Shown here: in pieces, positions 7,728 through 15,382 of the stretch
How the letters are laid out: every line of letters begins with the position of its first letter
Position numbering within the stretch: position 1 is the first letter of the stretch
DNA from: Anaerolineales bacterium UBA2395
Lineage (GTDB): Bacteria; Chloroflexota; Anaerolineae; Anaerolineales; Villigracilaceae
NCBI GenBank assembly: GCA_002343775.1
Contig: DDSH01000017.1
Coordinates: forward strand, 1 to 46,182
Direction of reading: 5' to 3'
Length of the DNA stretch: 46,182 nt
Notes under the pieces: generated by a model
Told to the model about the DNA's origin: nothing
Databases searched by the model: none
Seen by the model: only the letters and a program-made list of their open reading frames with translations
Position numbers and translations under genes: made by a program

Positions 7728-8201
7728 CTACTTGTGCTTGAAAGGGATCATCATCATGAACCCCAACGCGATGATGCCCTGACCGATCAGCACACCCGTC
7801 GCCTGCCAGGGACCGAAGTATGGGATTTGCGGGAAGGAGTGCGAGCCCATGCCGAAGATGTCTGCGAGACCGGAGAAGACGGAAAAAACATACCCGGTGG
7901 CAACCAGTCGCGAGCCGATGTCGGAAACGATGGTGCGTTCCAAGCCCCACCACAGGGAGTGAAGCCCGAGATAGCCGCCCAGACAAATGATAGCAAGCCC
8001 GATCAGAAAGACAATGATCTGCACAAAGCCGACCACGGGACTGCGGTCCCAGCCGAACAGGGCGGGTTTGGCGCCAACGGCAAAGATGAACAAACCGATC
8101 AGCGTGATGCCAATGCTCAGGCGGGTGCGAGGGGTAATGGAATCATCTGGACGCGGTGTGGTCTGGACGGGAGTGGAAGCGGGAAGAGGTTGGTTTGACA
8201 T
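7728..8201 (-). CDS. small integral membrane protein, unknown function
   Basis: The 157-residue protein has a Pro/Thr-rich cytoplasmic N-terminus of about 28 residues followed by four hydrophobic segments (around ITLIGLFIFAVGA, GFVQIIVFLIGLAIICL, GYVFSVFSGLADIFG and GVLIGQGIIALGFMMMI). I do not recognise a named family or catalytic motif. It starts 5 bp after the stop of the M19 peptidase gene on the same strand, so the two are very likely translated from one message. Confidence 0.75.
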   Translation of the reverse strand: MSNQPLPASTPVQTTPRPDDSITPRTRLSIGITLIGLFIFAVGAKPALFGWDRSPVVGFVQIIVFLIGLAIICLGGYLGLHSLWWGLERTIVSDIGSRLVATGYVFSVFSGLADIFGMGSHSFPQIPYFGPWQATGVLIGQGIIALGFMMMIPFKHK

Positions 8202-8206
8202 TTTTA

Positions 8207-9298
8207 TTATGGCAGATCGCGTTTGAGGCGGGTGAGCCAGTTTCCGCCGAGGATGTTTTCCACATCCTGTTCGGAATAGCCGCGCGCCCCCAACAAGGAT
8301 ACCAGTTTTTGCAAATCTGCGACGGTGTCAATTTCGTGAGGAACAGATTGCAGCCCAAAGCCGCCGTCAAAGTCGGAGCCGATACCCACATGGAGCGAGT
8401 CGCCTGCGACCTGGCAGACATGGTCCATGTGGTTGACGACATCCTGAAGAGAAACTTCTTCGCGCGTGCTTTTGTTGACTGACCAGCCTACTTTCAGATA
8501 GGTATTGAATGGGACGATACCCACCACCCCATCGCGTTCGATGATGCCTTCGAGGATGCGGTCAGACAGATGGCGGTTGGTGTTGGCATTTCGCATCAAG
8601 GCGGCACAATTGGCATGCGTGGCAACGATGGGACCTTCGTAACTATCGAGGGCTTCGGCTGCGGCTCGTTCGTCCATGTGGCTGAGGTCGAGGGTGAAGT
8701 CGAAATCTGTCATAGCGGCGAGGAGTTTACGCCCATCCTCCGTCAGCGGACCGGGTTCCTTCCAGCCGCCACAGTAGCGCGTACCCACCCAGGCGGGACC
8801 GATGAGCCGCACGCCGCGACTATGCCACATGTCCAACTCGGAGAGATCACGGATCGCTTCGCCGCCTTCCATGAGGATGACCATGCCTACGGAGTGACCC
8901 GTCGCTTCAGGCGTGGATTGATTCCAATGGTCGAGATGAAGGTCAAGGTCACGTTTGGAGGCGATGATGCGGAATTTGTCCGGGACGGTATCAGTCAGCC
9001 GATGGTAGGCATCCAATTGATCGCTGTAGAGTTTGTGCGCTTCGTCGAAAGTTCTGTAGACCTGTTTTTCGGTTTCGTAGGTGCGAAAGCGGATCGGTGC
9101 GGCAAAGAGGGTGGCAAAAACGAGGGCGACCTGCCCGCGTTGGTAGTCTGCCCAGCCGAGCAGAGTATCACCGTTGTCCTGCACGGTGTGGCTACCGGAT
9201 TCGAGGCGGCGCGTTTCAGCGGCGGGACGGGTGTAATCGCGCCCGTATTTGAGCATGTTGTAGGCGATGTCGGCGTGCGCGTCAACAATGAGAGTCAT
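8207..9298 (-). CDS. membrane dipeptidase family M19
   Basis: This 363-residue protein is a zinc peptidase of the renal dipeptidase (M19) family, which cleaves dipeptides, often with a D-residue at the C-terminal side. All metal-ligand positions can be seen: His8 and Asp10 in VDAHADI, bridging Glu144 in MEGGEAI, His207 in LSHMDE, His228 in THANC and the Asp in GSDFDGG (309-311). There is no signal peptide, so it is probably cytoplasmic. The ATG follows directly after the S1 gene terminator, with only 6 bp between the T-tract and the start codon. Expression may depend on readthrough or on a promoter inside the S1 gene. The small membrane protein at 7728 is co-transcribed. Confidence 0.93.
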   Translation of the reverse strand: MTLIVDAHADIAYNMLKYGRDYTRPAAETRRLESGSHTVQDNGDTLLGWADYQRGQVALVFATLFAAPIRFRTYETEKQVYRTFDEAHKLYSDQLDAYHRLTDTVPDKFRIIASKRDLDLHLDHWNQSTPEATGHSVGMVILMEGGEAIRDLSELDMWHSRGVRLIGPAWVGTRYCGGWKEPGPLTEDGRKLLAAMTDFDFTLDLSHMDERAAAEALDSYEGPIVATHANCAALMRNANTNRHLSDRILEGIIERDGVVGIVPFNTYLKVGWSVNKSTREEVSLQDVVNHMDHVCQVAGDSLHVGIGSDFDGGFGLQSVPHEIDTVADLQKLVSLLGARGYSEQDVENILGGNWLTRLKRDLP

Positions 9299-9304
9299 GG
9301 TTTG

Positions 9305-9328
9305 AAAAAGCGCACCTTGCGGTGCGCT
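9305..9328 (-). terminator. terminator after S1 gene
   Basis: On the minus strand AGCGCACC-GCAA-GGTGCGCT is followed by a short T-tract. It lies in the 35-bp gap between the S1 gene and the M19 peptidase gene, so it may reduce rather than abolish transcription of the latter. Confidence 0.75.
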
Positions 9329-9333
9329 CTGTT

Positions 9334-10572
9334 TTATTCTTTGGTCTCGTCGCCGGGTTCTTCGGCGTCGCTCTCGTCGCCAAACCCTTGCGTGAGCATC
9401 TTGAAGTCTTTGTCGGCGAAGGCGGCGGAGTCCACTTTGCGGAGGCTCAAGCCGATGCGGTGCTGGTCGGTGTCGATGCGGATGATGCGCAGCGTCTTGA
9501 CTTCGCCTTCCTTGAGGACTTCCTTGGGGTGTTCCACACGGTTCTCGCTCAACTCGGAGATGTGGATGAGCCCTTCGATGTCACCTTCGAGGCGGGCAAA
9601 TGCGCCGAACTTGGTCAGGCGGGTGATGGCACCTTCGACCAGTTGACCGACGCTGAACTTCGACATGCGGCTTTTCCACGGATCGTCCTGCAGGGCGCGC
9701 ATGGATAGACCGATGCGTTTTTTGTCGCGGTCGATATTGATGACCTTGACCTGGACTTCCTGCCCCACTTCGAGGACTTCCTTGGGGTGGGCAACGTGAT
9801 CCCATGAGAGTTCGGAGAGATGGACGAGTCCGTCTGCGCCGTTGATGTTGACAAAGGCGCCAAAATCGGCAAGGCTGGTGACGCGACCGGTGTAGGTCTG
9901 ACCTTCTTCGAGTTCAGAGATGACCCGATCTTTCATCGAGGAGCGGGATTCGGTGTTGGCGGCGCGTTCAGAGAGGATCAGGCGGCGGCGTTCACGGTCC
10001 ACTTCGATGATGCGGACGGAGATGGGCTGCCCGACCATCTTCTGCCAGCGCTGTTCGGGCTTATCACCCGCAGACTGCGCGCGGCGCATGGCGCTGATCT
10101 GGGAGGAGGGGATGAAACCGCGCAGGTTCCCCACCGCTGCGATCAGACCGCCCTTGTTGAATCCAATGATCTTGGTGTCGATGACGACCTCGTCGGCGAT
10201 CATCTTTTCCACATTGTCCCAGGTCATCTGTTCGAGGGCGCGTTTGAGAGAAAGCACAACATTCCCGTTCGCGTCTTCGGGGCTGATGACGAACACGTCA
10301 ATTTCCTGCCCAACCTTCAAGGCATCGCGTTCTTCCTGGCTCAGCTGTTCCAATTCGCGCCCGGCAACAACGCCCTCAGACTTCGCGCCGATGCTGATGA
10401 GGATTTGGTTCGGCGAAATACTTGCAATAACCCCTTTGCGGATTTCTCCTGCCTGGGGAAGATCAATGCTCAATGACTCTGTCGCTAACAATGCCTCCAT
10501 CGACTGGTGATTGTTATTTGCCTGATCTCCCTGAGAATTATTTGTCCCGCTCAGGGTTTCGTTTTGATCCAT
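9334..10572 (-). CDS. rpsA: 30S ribosomal protein S1, four S1 domains
   Basis: The protein contains four OB-fold S1 RNA-binding domains at about residues 43-111, 129-203, 223-293 and 308-379. The last two are the most canonical (SLADFGAFVNINGADGLVH, LTKFGAFARLEGDIEGLIH). An acidic C-terminal tail follows. Four domains are typical of non-proteobacterial S1 (E. coli has six); S1 brings mRNA to the 30S subunit. I chose the ATG at 10572, giving 412 residues. It has GGAG upstream and lies about 30 nt downstream of a strong promoter. The frame could extend to 10659, but that start lies upstream of the promoter. Confidence 0.93.
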   Translation of the reverse strand: MDQNETLSGTNNSQGDQANNNHQSMEALLATESLSIDLPQAGEIRKGVIASISPNQILISIGAKSEGVVAGRELEQLSQEERDALKVGQEIDVFVISPEDANGNVVLSLKRALEQMTWDNVEKMIADEVVIDTKIIGFNKGGLIAAVGNLRGFIPSSQISAMRRAQSAGDKPEQRWQKMVGQPISVRIIEVDRERRRLILSERAANTESRSSMKDRVISELEEGQTYTGRVTSLADFGAFVNINGADGLVHLSELSWDHVAHPKEVLEVGQEVQVKVINIDRDKKRIGLSMRALQDDPWKSRMSKFSVGQLVEGAITRLTKFGAFARLEGDIEGLIHISELSENRVEHPKEVLKEGEVKTLRIIRIDTDQHRIGLSLRKVDSAAFADKDFKMLTQGFGDESDAEEPGDETKE

Positions 10573-10608
10573 CACTCGTGAACTCCAATTAAATGAAATA
10601 TGGGTTGG

Positions 10609-10637
10609 ATTATACAAGTGAATGGAGAAGTTTGCAA
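10609..10637 (-). promoter_or_regulatory. S1 gene promoter, sigma-70-like
   Basis: Minus-strand TTGCAA (10632-10637) and a consensus TATAAT (10609-10614) are spaced by exactly 17 bp. The predicted start near 10602 leaves a leader of about 30 nt and decides the start codon at 10572. Confidence 0.75.
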
Positions 10638-10691
10638 CCCTGATAAGTGTCATAAACACGGATAAACGTCACTAGTTTTTTATAACGGCGG

Positions 10692-10697
10692 TATAAT
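10692..10697 (+). promoter_or_regulatory. -10 box for chelatase-type operon
   Basis: A consensus TATAAT lies 20 nt before the ATG at 10718, with GGAG (10706-10709) between them. No convincing -35 is seen. The leader would be very short. Confidence 0.45.
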
Positions 10698-10717
10698 CAC
10701 GGGCTGGAGTAGACAAA

Positions 10718-11821
10718 ATGCCCGCAATTTTTCCCTTTACCGCTATCGTCGGACAGGAGCGCATGAAGCGTGCGCTCATTCTCAATGCAGTGGATACCCG
10801 CATCGGCGGCGTATTGATCCGCGGTGAACGCGGCACCGCCAAATCAACGGCTGCCCGCTCGCTCGCAGCGCTGTTGCCGCGCGTCAAAACCGTGCAAGAC
10901 TGCCGCTTCGGTTGCGACCCCGACAAACCCACCACCTGGTGTACCGAGTGCAAAGAACGCGCCTCAGCCAGTAAAAAACTTCCCGTCAACGAACGCACCA
11001 CACCGTTCATCAACCTGCCTGTTTCCGCCACCGAAGACCGTGTGGTCGGAACACTCGACATCGAAAAAGCCATTCAAAAAGGCGAGCGCCATTTCGAACC
11101 CGGCGTGCTCGCGGCTGCCAATCGCGGCTTGCTTTACATCGACGAGGTCAACCTGCTCGACGACCATGTGGTGGATATTTTATTGGACTCGGCTGCCATG
11201 GGCGTCAACACCGTGGAGCGCGAAGGTATTTCTTTCGCACACCCGGCGCGCTTCATTCTCGTCGGGACGATGAATCCTGAAGAGGGAGATCTACGCCCCC
11301 AATTGCTGGACCGCTTCGCGCTATCCGTTGAAATTGTCGGCATCCGCGAGGCGCGTGAGCGTATGTCCATTATGGAACGAAACATCTCCTACGAACGCGA
11401 CCCGGAAGCCTTCCGCAGCCAGTGGCTGCCCAAGGAAGAGGAACTTTCGCAGCAGATCGCCCGCGCCCGCGAACTCGTGGATCAGGTCAAGTATACGACG
11501 CGTGACCTGCTATCCATCGCCGCACTGACCGCCTCCCTCAACGTGGACGGTCACCGCGCAGATATGGTCATCCTTAAAGCCGCACGCGCCGAAGCCGCCT
11601 TTGAAGGCCGCACCAAGATCAACGACCACGACATTGCCCTCGCCGCCGAACTGGCGCTGCCGCACCGCATCAAGCGCACGCCCTTCCAGCAAGCCGAAAT
11701 GACCACAGAACAGTTGCAGGAACGCATCGAGCAGCTGGCGGGTCAGTCCATGCCCGGCGAGGAAGAGGAAGACTCTGAAAGCCAGCAGCAGGAAGGCGAA
11801 AAAGAGGAAAAAAAAACTTAA
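10718..11821 (+). CDS. AAA+ ATPase subunit of a Mg/cobalt chelatase-type complex (ChlI/BchI-like)
   Basis: The 367-residue product is an AAA+ motor of the magnesium/cobalt chelatase class. It shows FTAIVGQERMKRAL at the N-terminus, Walker A GERGTAKS (36-43), four cysteines at 62, 66, 75 and 78 (CRFGC and CTEC), Walker B LLYIDE (138-143) and GTMNPEEGDLRPQLLDRF. It ends in an acidic Glu/Gln-rich linker. In the cobaltochelatase-type family that carries these cysteines, this ATPase part is normally fused to a VWA domain in one protein of roughly 650-690 residues. Here the frame stops at TAA directly after a run of nine A, and the VWA part continues in the -1 frame. No large metal-inserting subunit (BchH/CobN) is in the window, so the substrate is unknown. 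Confidence 0.9.
   Translation: MPAIFPFTAIVGQERMKRALILNAVDTRIGGVLIRGERGTAKSTAARSLAALLPRVKTVQDCRFGCDPDKPTTWCTECKERASASKKLPVNERTTPFINLPVSATEDRVVGTLDIEKAIQKGERHFEPGVLAAANRGLLYIDEVNLLDDHVVDILLDSAAMGVNTVEREGISFAHPARFILVGTMNPEEGDLRPQLLDRFALSVEIVGIREARERMSIMERNISYERDPEAFRSQWLPKEEELSQQIARARELVDQVKYTTRDLLSIAALTASLNVDGHRADMVILKAARAEAAFEGRTKINDHDIALAAELALPHRIKRTPFQQAEMTTEQLQERIEQLAGQSMPGEEEEDSESQQQEGEKEEKKT
11808..11816 (+). other. A9 run with phased A_AAA_AAA slippery heptamer
   Basis: Nine A residues end the ATPase gene, with codons GAA AAA AAA ACT TAA. The heptamer A_AAA_AAA is in the correct phase for -1 slippage, and the -1 frame is open from here through the VWA gene. A -1 slip would give a single protein of about 689 residues. 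A sequencing or assembly error in the homopolymer would look the same. Confidence 0.6.
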
Positions 11822-11874
11822 AACTTGAGGATGAGCAGACCGAGGAAGGTCCGCAGGAGGGCAACCCCGAACCA

Positions 11875-12786
11875 ATGGAGCAGAAGGAAGTCTTTGCGAG
11901 TTCCAATGCGAATTGGTGGGAAGGCGGACAAAAGGTCAAAGCTGGCGACACCTTCCAGCCGCGTAAGCTCAACACGCCATTAGATAAACTGACTCGCAAG
12001 CAGGCGGGACGCCGCTCGCTCACCAAGACCGAGCGCAAACACGGGCGCTACATCAAGTCCCGCCCTGCCGGCGATAACCTGACCGACATCGCCTTCGACG
12101 CCACCATCCGCGCCGCAGCGCCTTTCCAAAAACAACGCACAGAAGAACGAAAGAAACTCGCTTTCTCGATCAAGAAGAGCGATCTCCAGCGCAAGATTCG
12201 CGTGAAGCGGGTTGCGAATCTTGTGCTCTTCCTCGTGGATGCTTCCTGGTCGATGGCAGTTGCCGAGCGCATGAACGCCACCAAAGGCGCGATCCTTTCG
12301 CTGCTGACGGATGCGTATCAACGACGTGACCGGGTTGGGTTGATCGTCTTCCAAAAAGACCGCGCCACGCTGGTGCTCTCCCCCACCAATTCCGTTCAAC
12401 TCGCTCAACGCGCGCTCATGGATATTCCCGTCGGCGGCAAGACGCCGCTTTCAGCGGGTCTCTTCATGGCGCACGATGTGCTCACCCATGAGAAACACAT
12501 CCACCCGGATGTGGAACCTCTGCTCATTGTCTTGACCGATGGCGCGGGAAACGTCTCGCTCGGTACATTGCCGCCGCAGGAAGAAGGCTTCAAATTCGCC
12601 GAAATGATCGCCATGGAGAAGATCCGCTCGGTGGTCATCAACATGGAACACGCCGCCTTCGATCAGGGACTTGCTCAGCAATTAGCGGATCACCTCGAAG
12701 CGCCCTGCTTCTCGCTCAGCGAGTTGAAAGCCGAAACGCTTTACAACGCGGTCGTGGACGAAATGTCCAAACCGGTGAAGAAGTAA
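11875..12786 (+). CDS. VWA-domain subunit of the chelatase-type complex (ChlD/CobT-like)
   Basis: The 303-residue product carries a von Willebrand A domain with the MIDAS motif DASWS (122-126) and LTDGAGNVSLG. It is preceded by a basic linker (RKHGRYIKSRPAGDN). This is the C-terminal half of ChlD/BchD-type or cobaltochelatase-type subunits, which recruits the AAA+ ring to the metal-inserting subunit. The first ATG in frame is at 11875 and has no clear ribosome-binding site. The frame remains open upstream through an acidic Glu/Gln-rich stretch to the A9 run in the ATPase gene, as expected if both halves are one polypeptide. I therefore regard independent initiation at 11875 as uncertain, although the domain call is firm. 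Confidence 0.85.
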   Translation: MEQKEVFASSNANWWEGGQKVKAGDTFQPRKLNTPLDKLTRKQAGRRSLTKTERKHGRYIKSRPAGDNLTDIAFDATIRAAAPFQKQRTEERKKLAFSIKKSDLQRKIRVKRVANLVLFLVDASWSMAVAERMNATKGAILSLLTDAYQRRDRVGLIVFQKDRATLVLSPTNSVQLAQRALMDIPVGGKTPLSAGLFMAHDVLTHEKHIHPDVEPLLIVLTDGAGNVSLGTLPPQEEGFKFAEMIAMEKIRSVVINMEHAAFDQGLAQQLADHLEAPCFSLSELKAETLYNAVVDEMSKPVKK

Positions 12787-12793
12787 GAAAAAC

Positions 12794-12828
12794 AAAGTGA
12801 CGGTCACCTTGAAAGTGACCGTCACTTT
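12794..12828. terminator. bidirectional terminator
   Basis: A 14-bp perfect stem (AAAGTGACGGTCAC / GTGACCGTCACTTT) has a 7-nt loop. It lies between the VWA gene and the convergent FAD oxidoreductase gene. Confidence 0.9.
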
Positions 12829-12832
12829 TTAA

Positions 12833-14248
12833 TCACGAATCAAACCCTAATCCCAGCGCATCCAACGTCTTCAACCAAAGATTTCTCTTTCCCTGATTTC
12901 GATCTGCCTGATCGAGCGACCATCTTGTAAAGTTGATGATCGGCGAGCGGAACGGCTCTGGCGGGAATGGGAATGGCTTCGATTTCACCATTTGCAATTC
13001 GGTGCGTTCCGTCTTTTTCCCATCCAACAAATCCAACATCACGGCGGCTCCAAAACGAGATGCACCGACACCGAGTCCCGTGTAGCCCATGGCATACGTC
13101 AACTTGCCGCCATACGCTTTTCCCCAAAACGCGGTGTAGCGTGAACAGGTGTCGATCACGCCGCCCCAGGCATGGGTGAAGCGCAGACCCGTCAGCGTAG
13201 GGAAGGTTTGGAAGAAGTGCTCCGCTAAAAGTCCGAAAGAGGCGGGGCGGTTTTCGAGGTGTGGAGCAACTCCATTATTCCGATAATAGATGGCGTCGTA
13301 TCCGCCAAATAAAATCCGCCCCTCCGGTGTGATGTGATAGTAGTGGAATTGATTGCCGTCATCTGCCAAGCCTTCACGCCCGTGCCAGCCAATCGAGTCG
13401 CGTTGCGACTTGGAAAGCGGCTCGGTCATCAGCACATAATCGTAGACCGGCACGACAAAAAGATTGAGATGTTTGAGCAACGGCGGGAAGGCGTTGGTGG
13501 CAAGCGCCACGCGCCGCGCTTCAACTTGACCGTGCGGTGTTTTGAGAATAAGCGACTCGCGCTTCTCTTCCAACGCCGTGACCGGGGTGCCCTCAAAAAT
13601 TTTGACTCCAAGCTGAAGGCATGCCTTCTTCAAACCCCACGCGAGACGCGCGGGGTTGAGCATGGCACAGCCCGGCTCATGCACAGCGGCGAGATACGAA
13701 GGCGAATGCACGCGCGCGCGGATTTCATCTTGCGAGAGAAACGTTACGCGGCTTCCGTATCGCCGCGCTTCTTCTACGCCTTCGCGCAGTTCATCCACTT
13801 GATAGTCTTCAGTGGCGATGTGCAACTCGCCCGAACGGATGAAGTCACATTCGATATTGAATTCTTTGATGGTGGCTTCGATGCCGTCGAGATTTTGTTC
13901 GCCGAGTTTTATCAACGTGGCAAGTTCTTTTTCCCAGCGGCTCTTGCCATTGGAAAAGCCATGTGTCAGCGACGCGGCACAGAAACCGCCGTTCCGTCCG
14001 CTGGCGCCGATGGCGACCTCCCCCGCTTCGAGCAGGACAACATCGCGGCTGGGGTCGGCTTGCTTGGCTTGCAGCGCCGTCCATAGACCGGTGTAGCCGC
14101 CGCCGATGATGGCGAGGTCGGTCTTGATCTGGGTTGTGAGAGGTGGGATTGGTTCTGGTTTGGCGGGGTCATCCAGCCAAAAAGGGGTCAACTTCACATC
14201 CGATATCGCCCGCAGACTCTCGGGGCGCGGAGTGGTTGAGAAGAACAT
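12833..14248 (-). CDS. FAD-dependent amine/D-amino-acid oxidoreductase (DAO family)
   Basis: This 471-residue flavoprotein belongs to the DAO family (glycine oxidase, sarcosine oxidase and gamma-glutamylputrescine oxidase relatives). It shows the N-terminal dinucleotide motif GGGYTG (49-54), the ribose-binding acidic Glu74 at the end of the second strand, GASGRNGGF (81-89), and a C-terminal FAD contact region with GYTGLGVGASRFGA. The likely reaction is oxidation of a secondary or primary amine to imine plus hydrogen peroxide; the substrate is not evident. I chose the ATG at 14248 because GGAG lies 5 nt upstream. The frame extends 11 codons further, to 14281, without such a signal. It is a single-gene unit. 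The 114-bp gap to the hydrolase at 14363 shows nothing notable. Confidence 0.9.
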   Translation of the reverse strand: MFFSTTPRPESLRAISDVKLTPFWLDDPAKPEPIPPLTTQIKTDLAIIGGGYTGLWTALQAKQADPSRDVVLLEAGEVAIGASGRNGGFCAASLTHGFSNGKSRWEKELATLIKLGEQNLDGIEATIKEFNIECDFIRSGELHIATEDYQVDELREGVEEARRYGSRVTFLSQDEIRARVHSPSYLAAVHEPGCAMLNPARLAWGLKKACLQLGVKIFEGTPVTALEEKRESLILKTPHGQVEARRVALATNAFPPLLKHLNLFVVPVYDYVLMTEPLSKSQRDSIGWHGREGLADDGNQFHYYHITPEGRILFGGYDAIYYRNNGVAPHLENRPASFGLLAEHFFQTFPTLTGLRFTHAWGGVIDTCSRYTAFWGKAYGGKLTYAMGYTGLGVGASRFGAAVMLDLLDGKKTERTELQMVKSKPFPFPPEPFRSPIINFTRWSLDQADRNQGKRNLWLKTLDALGLGFDS

Positions 14249-14362
14249 GGGGTCTCCGGTTTCGCGGCTTGCCCATTTCAAAAGGCAAGGTCATAGAGTT
14301 GACCAAGTGTAACGGGGAGGTGTGAAATTCGTCAAATGAGAGATTTCATCATGTTCATTCAT

Positions 14363-15175
14363 CTATTTGACGAACAACTTCTCTTTCAACCAAATCTTTC
14401 TATCTTTCGTGGACTCTTCATTCAGTCCATGCCCGGATTGATAAACCTTCTTTTCTTTCGGTTCTTTTGCGGCGGAGAAGAACTCGTCCGCGCGCTCGAG
14501 CGGGACGTGGGGATCATTGTCACCGAATTGGAAGAGGATCGGCACGGGAGATAGATTCGGGATGTGCGTGATCGGGTCAATGGGTGACATTTCGGAGAGA
14601 AAGGCTTCTCGCGCCGCACCCTCCAACTTGGGCAGATACAGGTACCAGTCTGGGAAGCGAGGCGTAGCCGCCATGACCACGTAATGGGTTGGGCGTTTGT
14701 CCAAACTGCCAGCAAGCAAGCCATACATCCCGCCGAAGTCGTGACCGACAAGGGCGAAGCGAGTCAAGCCCGCGTTCGGTTGCGAAGCGAGAAAATCCAT
14801 GAAGCGGCGCTGGTTGACGACTTCTTCCAGCGAGTTTTGCATGTCGTCGGCTTGGGTTCGTTTGAGGAAAAAATCCGGGTCTGACCAAAGCGTTTCGACG
14901 GTGAGACAGATCGCGCCTGCCTTTGTCATCTCAACCGCCTCTTCCACGAACTGACTGCGATTTGAATCGCGCGCCTCGGGCTCGTACCAGTGGATGAAGA
15001 GAATCAGCGGATGCGGTCCCTCCCCCTCTGGCGTGAACAACTCCGCCATGCGGCGATACCCAAATGGGGTTTGAAATACGAGCAGCTTCTTTTCGTAGCC
15101 TGCTTCTTTTCGCGCGCCAAGGACGCGTACCTCGGCTGGGTCTAATTTGGGATACTTTTGCATTTGAGGCAGCAT
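14363..15175 (-). CDS. alpha/beta hydrolase with Asp nucleophile (dienelactone-hydrolase-like)
   Basis: The 270-residue protein has an alpha/beta-hydrolase fold with an oxyanion region LILFIHWYEPE, a nucleophile elbow GHDFGG (144-149), an acid residue around Asp221 in FGDNDPHVP and a catalytic His249 in SGHGL. The nucleophile position is Asp146 instead of the usual Ser or Cys. That is the arrangement of epoxide hydrolases and haloalkane dehalogenases, while the overall sequence looks more like dienelactone-hydrolase/acyl-peptidase-type proteins. The substrate is unknown. No signal peptide is present. AGGAG lies 6 nt before the ATG at 15175. The gene is downstream of nothing obvious and may be monocistronic. 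Confidence 0.82.
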   Translation of the reverse strand: MLPQMQKYPKLDPAEVRVLGARKEAGYEKKLLVFQTPFGYRRMAELFTPEGEGPHPLILFIHWYEPEARDSNRSQFVEEAVEMTKAGAICLTVETLWSDPDFFLKRTQADDMQNSLEEVVNQRRFMDFLASQPNAGLTRFALVGHDFGGMYGLLAGSLDKRPTHYVVMAATPRFPDWYLYLPKLEGAAREAFLSEMSPIDPITHIPNLSPVPILFQFGDNDPHVPLERADEFFSAAKEPKEKKVYQSGHGLNEESTKDRKIWLKEKLFVK

Positions 15176-15301
15176 ACGCTCTCCTACAGGTTGGTTCTCA
15201 CCATTATAGGGCGAAAATCCATTTCAACGATCCCACTGTGGGAGGAAAAAACGTTCAAGGATTCCACACTGCAGAATGGACGAATTTCTCTTATTTTCCT
15301 C

Positions 15302-15330
15302 TTGACACGTTAGTACATTTGTTCTAAAAT
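15302..15330 (+). promoter_or_regulatory. strong promoter for membrane protein/transglycosylase pair
   Basis: A consensus TTGACA (15302-15307), a 17-bp spacer and TAAAAT (15325-15330) form a strong sigma-70-like promoter. The spacer is occupied by one GAAC-type box and a second box lies just downstream of the expected start at about 15337. The arrangement predicts tight repression. Confidence 0.75.
15311..15326. promoter_or_regulatory. operator box 1 (TAGTAC-N4-GTTCTA)
   Basis: This imperfect palindrome, with one mismatch to TAGAAC-N4-GTTCTA, fills the promoter spacer. Its centre is 33 bp (about three helical turns) from the centre of box 2. Confidence 0.55.
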
Positions 15331-15343
15331 CCAAACAACCTTT

Positions 15344-15359
15344 TAGAACACTCGTTCTA
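15344..15359. promoter_or_regulatory. operator box 2 (TAGAAC-ACTC-GTTCTA)
   Basis: A perfect 6-bp-arm palindrome just downstream of the predicted start site. The GAAC-N4-GTTC core is the LexA (SOS) box of Gram-positive bacteria, but TetR-family operators can look the same. A third relative lies at 23947. Confidence 0.6.
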
Positions 15360-15382
15360 TATCAATCGACAAGGAGGTCGAA

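Noticed and set aside
8570..9646. Plus-strand open frame of 358 codons
   Set aside because: It is antisense across two real genes and a terminator; the length is due to GC-rich codon bias.
10718..12786. Bacteriochlorophyll synthesis locus
   Set aside because: The AAA and VWA subunits are of the cobaltochelatase-like class, and no BchH or other pigment gene is nearby; the BchC-like MDR protein is distant and zinc-less.
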